A stretch of 9,156 bases of DNA from JBCCRH01 sp039208045. Its GTDB lineage: Bacteria; Bacteroidota; Bacteroidia; Chitinophagales; Saprospiraceae. The stretch is taken from assembly GCA_039208045.1 (NCBI GenBank), contig JBCCRH010000243.1:1-9156 (forward strand). The letters are read 5' to 3'. Under the pieces are notes generated by a model. It did not search any database. It worked only from the letters and a program-made list of their open reading frames with translations, and was not told where the DNA came from. Below, piece by piece: positions 7,003-9,156 of the stretch (the first letter of the stretch is position 1; every line of letters begins with the position of its first letter). The position numbers and the translations under genes are program-made.

Positions 7003-8121
7003 ATGAAACTTTCCAGAAAAGACTTCTTCAAAGGCCTAGCCATCGGCACGGTCTCTCTCCCTTTTTTACTCCGCACTTTTGGCAATAAGACCTTTGCGCA
7101 AAGCGAAAAAAATAAGGCTAACATTTCCGGCGAAACCTATAACTGGAAAATGGTAACTACCTGGCCGCCTAACTTCCCCATCTTGGGCGAAGCGTGCCAG
7201 TTATTTGCGGATTTGGTCAAGCAGATGTCTGGTGGGCGGATGAATATCCGGGTGTATGGGGGTGGAGAGTTGGTGCCGCCGCTGGAGGTATTTGATACCG
7301 TGCGTAATGGCGGCGCAGAATTAGGCAATGGTGCGGCCTATTATTGGGCTGGGAAAGCGCCTGCGGCGCAGTTTTTTGCCTCGGTACCTTTTGGTATGAA
7401 TGCCCAGCAGGTGAACGCCTGGATTATGAGTGGTGGTGGCTTGGAGCTTTGGGAGGAGCTTTATACCGATTTCAACCTTATCCCGATGGCAGCAGGTAAC
7501 ACTGGTGTGCAAATGGGCGGTTGGTTCAATCGCGAGATCAATGATTTGAGTGACCTCAAAGGACTAAAAATGCGTATTCCAGGGCTAGGTGGAAAAGTGC
7601 TTGAAAAAGCGGGCGGCGCACCGGTACTTTTAGCCGGAAGCGAAATCTATACTGGCTTAGAGCGCGGCATAATAGACGCTACCGAATGGCTCGGCCCTTA
7701 CCACGATACCCTTATGGGCTTCAACGACATTGCCAAATACTACTACACCCCCGGCTGGCACGAATCAGGTACCGTACTGGAGTGTATTGCCAACAAAAAG
7801 CGATTTGAAGAACTCCCGGAAGACCTCCAACAGATCATCCGTATAGCAGCAGGCTACTGCAATAGCTGGGTACTAAGCGAAATGGAAGCCAAAAACAGCA
7901 AGGCGCTAGCTGAACTCCACGCCAAAGGCAAGCTCACCATCAAAACCTATCCCCAAGAAGTGTTGGATCAACTGCGTATTTATACCAATGAAGTCATCCA
8001 AGAGCTAGTCAAAAAGGATGCATTTACCCGAAGGGTCTATGACTCTTACGATGATTTTCGGACCAAAGCCTCAGACTATGCCGCCATTACAGAAAAAGTA
8101 TTCTACAATAAACTACAATGA
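7003..8121 (+). CDS. TRAP-transporter solute-binding protein, TakP-like (DctP superfamily)
   Basis: This is a predicted periplasmic binding protein for a TRAP (tripartite ATP-independent periplasmic) transporter, 372 residues. The N-terminus SRKDFFKG (4-11) followed by a hydrophobic stretch (12-23) resembles a Tat signal with RK in place of RR, ending near FAQ (31-33). The mature part matches the TakP-type branch that binds 2-oxo acids and related carboxylates: WKMVTTWPPNFP (48-59), GAAYYWAGKAPAAQFF (110-125), MRIPGLGGKV (190-199) with R191 as the expected carboxylate-binding arginine, and ATEWLGP (226-232), where Glu-Trp sits at the ligand/cation site of the family. The length is normal. The ATG at 7003 is chosen because it puts the signal at the N-terminus; an in-frame ATG at 6928 would add 25 residues across hairpins. 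No DctQ or DctM membrane subunit is in the window, and the next gene converges after 7 nt. The substrate is inferred only from the family. Confidence 0.93.
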   Translation: MKLSRKDFFKGLAIGTVSLPFLLRTFGNKTFAQSEKNKANISGETYNWKMVTTWPPNFPILGEACQLFADLVKQMSGGRMNIRVYGGGELVPPLEVFDTVRNGGAELGNGAAYYWAGKAPAAQFFASVPFGMNAQQVNAWIMSGGGLELWEELYTDFNLIPMAAGNTGVQMGGWFNREINDLSDLKGLKMRIPGLGGKVLEKAGGAPVLLAGSEIYTGLERGIIDATEWLGPYHDTLMGFNDIAKYYYTPGWHESGTVLECIANKKRFEELPEDLQQIIRIAAGYCNSWVLSEMEAKNSKALAELHAKGKLTIKTYPQEVLDQLRIYTNEVIQELVKKDAFTRRVYDSYDDFRTKASDYAAITEKVFYNKLQ

Positions 8122-8128
8122 TGATTTT

Positions 8129-9156
8129 TTATTCTCTCCGAATCGCCTCCACCGGGTCGAGCTTTGCAGCCTTGGCTGCTGGATAGGTGCCAAAGATAAG
8201 CCCGATAAGTACGGCAACTATCGTAATGATAATGAGCGTATTTAAGGTAAAATTAGCGGTGAAAGGTACATCTGCAACAAAATTAATGATGGGAACAATA
8301 GCCATACTACCAAGCACCCCAATCAAGAGGCCCACCAAGCTCCCAAAAAGCGAAACGGTAATGGATTCGGTTAAAAATTGTGCGGTAATATCTCGCCTAG
8401 TAGCGCCAAGGGCTTTGCGCAAGCCAATTTCCACCGTACGCTCGTTGACAGAGATAAGCAAGACATTCATTACACCAATTCCCCCTACAATGACGGAAAT
8501 ACCAACGATGAGGCCCATAATGAGTCGAAATAGGGTAAAGCCTTGAGCTACTTGCTTTAAGCGAAAGGTACTGGTTTCTACAGCTATATCATCTGGATTG
8601 ATGGCGGTATTCGCACTTAGCCAATCGTCTACTCGGTCTTTCAGAAGGTTGACCTCTTCTACATTTTCTGCTTCAAAAATCATACGAGGAGGATGTTCTA
8701 GCAAGTCTTCTTTTTTCACGAAAGTGAAAGGAATAAGCACTTCTGACACAGGCTCTTGACGATCACTTTTCGTCACTCCAATGATTTCAAAGGTATGACT
8801 GTCATAGGTAAAGTTTTTTCCAATTGATTGTTCTAATTCATCCGTGTGCCCCATTTTCTCAATGAATTTTTGGCTGACTACGGCTACAGCTTGCGTATCT
8901 CTTACTGATTGGGTATCGAATAAACGACCAGCAAGCAACCTATCCTCTATATCTCTATCCGTCGCAATACCCCTAATCATAGCTGCAATAGAGGAATCTC
9001 CTGCCATGAGCTGCTCTGCATAAACTGAAAAAATAGTTGCTGACTTTAATGGTACAATTGCTGCTTCGAGTTCCCGAAACTGGGAGTAATCAATTAGCGA
9101 AAAGGTATCTTTATAGAAAGTAATGCCATCTACGCGCTCATAGGTTTTATGATTTA
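8129..9156 (-). CDS. MacB/FtsX-type ABC transporter permease, 5' end outside window
   Basis: The frame runs open from the right edge to a TAA at 8129-8131, giving 341 visible residues, so the N-terminus (expected first membrane helix) is missing; the ATG at 9005-9007 is internal. The first part is the periplasmic MacB core domain (for example AVAVVSQKFIEKMG and FEIIGVTKSD). The FtsX domain follows with three membrane segments, around nucleotides 8450-8535, 8279-8375 and 8180-8248. Between the first two lies the cytoplasmic signature NERTVEIGLRKALGATRRDI (about 8396-8455), and the end reads TYPAAKAAKLDPVEAIRRE. These proteins couple to a MacB-type ATPase and drive export or envelope mechanotransmission in the inner membrane. 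The ATPase and adaptor genes are not visible and, by the usual order, may lie beyond the right edge. The substrate cannot be inferred. Confidence 0.92.
   Translation of the reverse strand, partial: NHKTYERVDGITFYKDTFSLIDYSQFRELEAAIVPLKSATIFSVYAEQLMAGDSSIAAMIRGIATDRDIEDRLLAGRLFDTQSVRDTQAVAVVSQKFIEKMGHTDELEQSIGKNFTYDSHTFEIIGVTKSDRQEPVSEVLIPFTFVKKEDLLEHPPRMIFEAENVEEVNLLKDRVDDWLSANTAINPDDIAVETSTFRLKQVAQGFTLFRLIMGLIVGISVIVGGIGVMNVLLISVNERTVEIGLRKALGATRRDITAQFLTESITVSLFGSLVGLLIGVLGSMAIVPIINFVADVPFTANFTLNTLIIITIVAVLIGLIFGTYPAAKAAKLDPVEAIRRE

Noticed and set aside
8187..8546. 119-codon plus-strand open frame opposite the permease gene
   Set aside because: It lies wholly antisense to clear FtsX-domain coding sequence and has no recognisable motif; it is a shadow frame.
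8129..9007. Permease gene starting at the ATG at 9005-9007
   Set aside because: The frame stays open for 49 more codons to the right edge with plausible protein sequence (for example YSQFRELEAAIVPLKS), and the MacB family needs an N-terminal membrane helix; the gene is truncated by the window.

Overview
The window looks like chromosomal DNA of a member of the Bacteroidota, plausibly a Saprospiria/Lewinella-type organism (inference). The pointers are a secreted delta-60 repeat protein ending in a type IX secretion (Por) sorting domain, an amphi-Trp small protein, and the lack of convincing Shine-Dalgarno sequences before most starts. No rRNA, tRNA, CRISPR array, transposase or integrase was seen.

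Left block (1-4864, + strand) is a compact four-gene array. It comprises an AT-rich HEAT-like helical-repeat protein cut by the left edge, a second smaller protein with HEAT-like repeats, a MoxR-type AAA+ ATPase, and a DUF2201-type protein. The last joins a zincin-like metallopeptidase domain (HEISH) to a VWA domain with an apparently intact MIDAS. Spacing is tight and the last two genes overlap by 17 nt, so co-expression is likely. MoxR-VWA pairs are known to work as ATP-driven remodelling or maturation machines; the HEAT-like proteins are natural candidates for client or target recognition. This is the least ordinary part of the window. Its two HEAT-like genes are visibly AT-richer than the ATPase gene that follows.

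Middle block (4872-6752, - strand) meets the array tail to tail after only 7 nt. It holds an amphi-Trp domain protein and, upstream of it on the same strand, a secreted seven-repeat delta-60 protein (probable beta-propeller) with a T9SS C-terminal domain.

The divergent intergenic region 6753-7002 contains a long inverted repeat (about 21-bp arms, 14-nt spacer), then a leader with mutually exclusive hairpin options just before the next gene.

Right block: a TakP-like TRAP-transporter solute-binding protein (7003-8121, +) with a signal resembling a Tat signal and no DctQ/DctM partner in view. After 7 nt it faces the C-terminal part of a MacB/FtsX-type ABC permease (8129 to the right edge, -), whose start lies outside the window.
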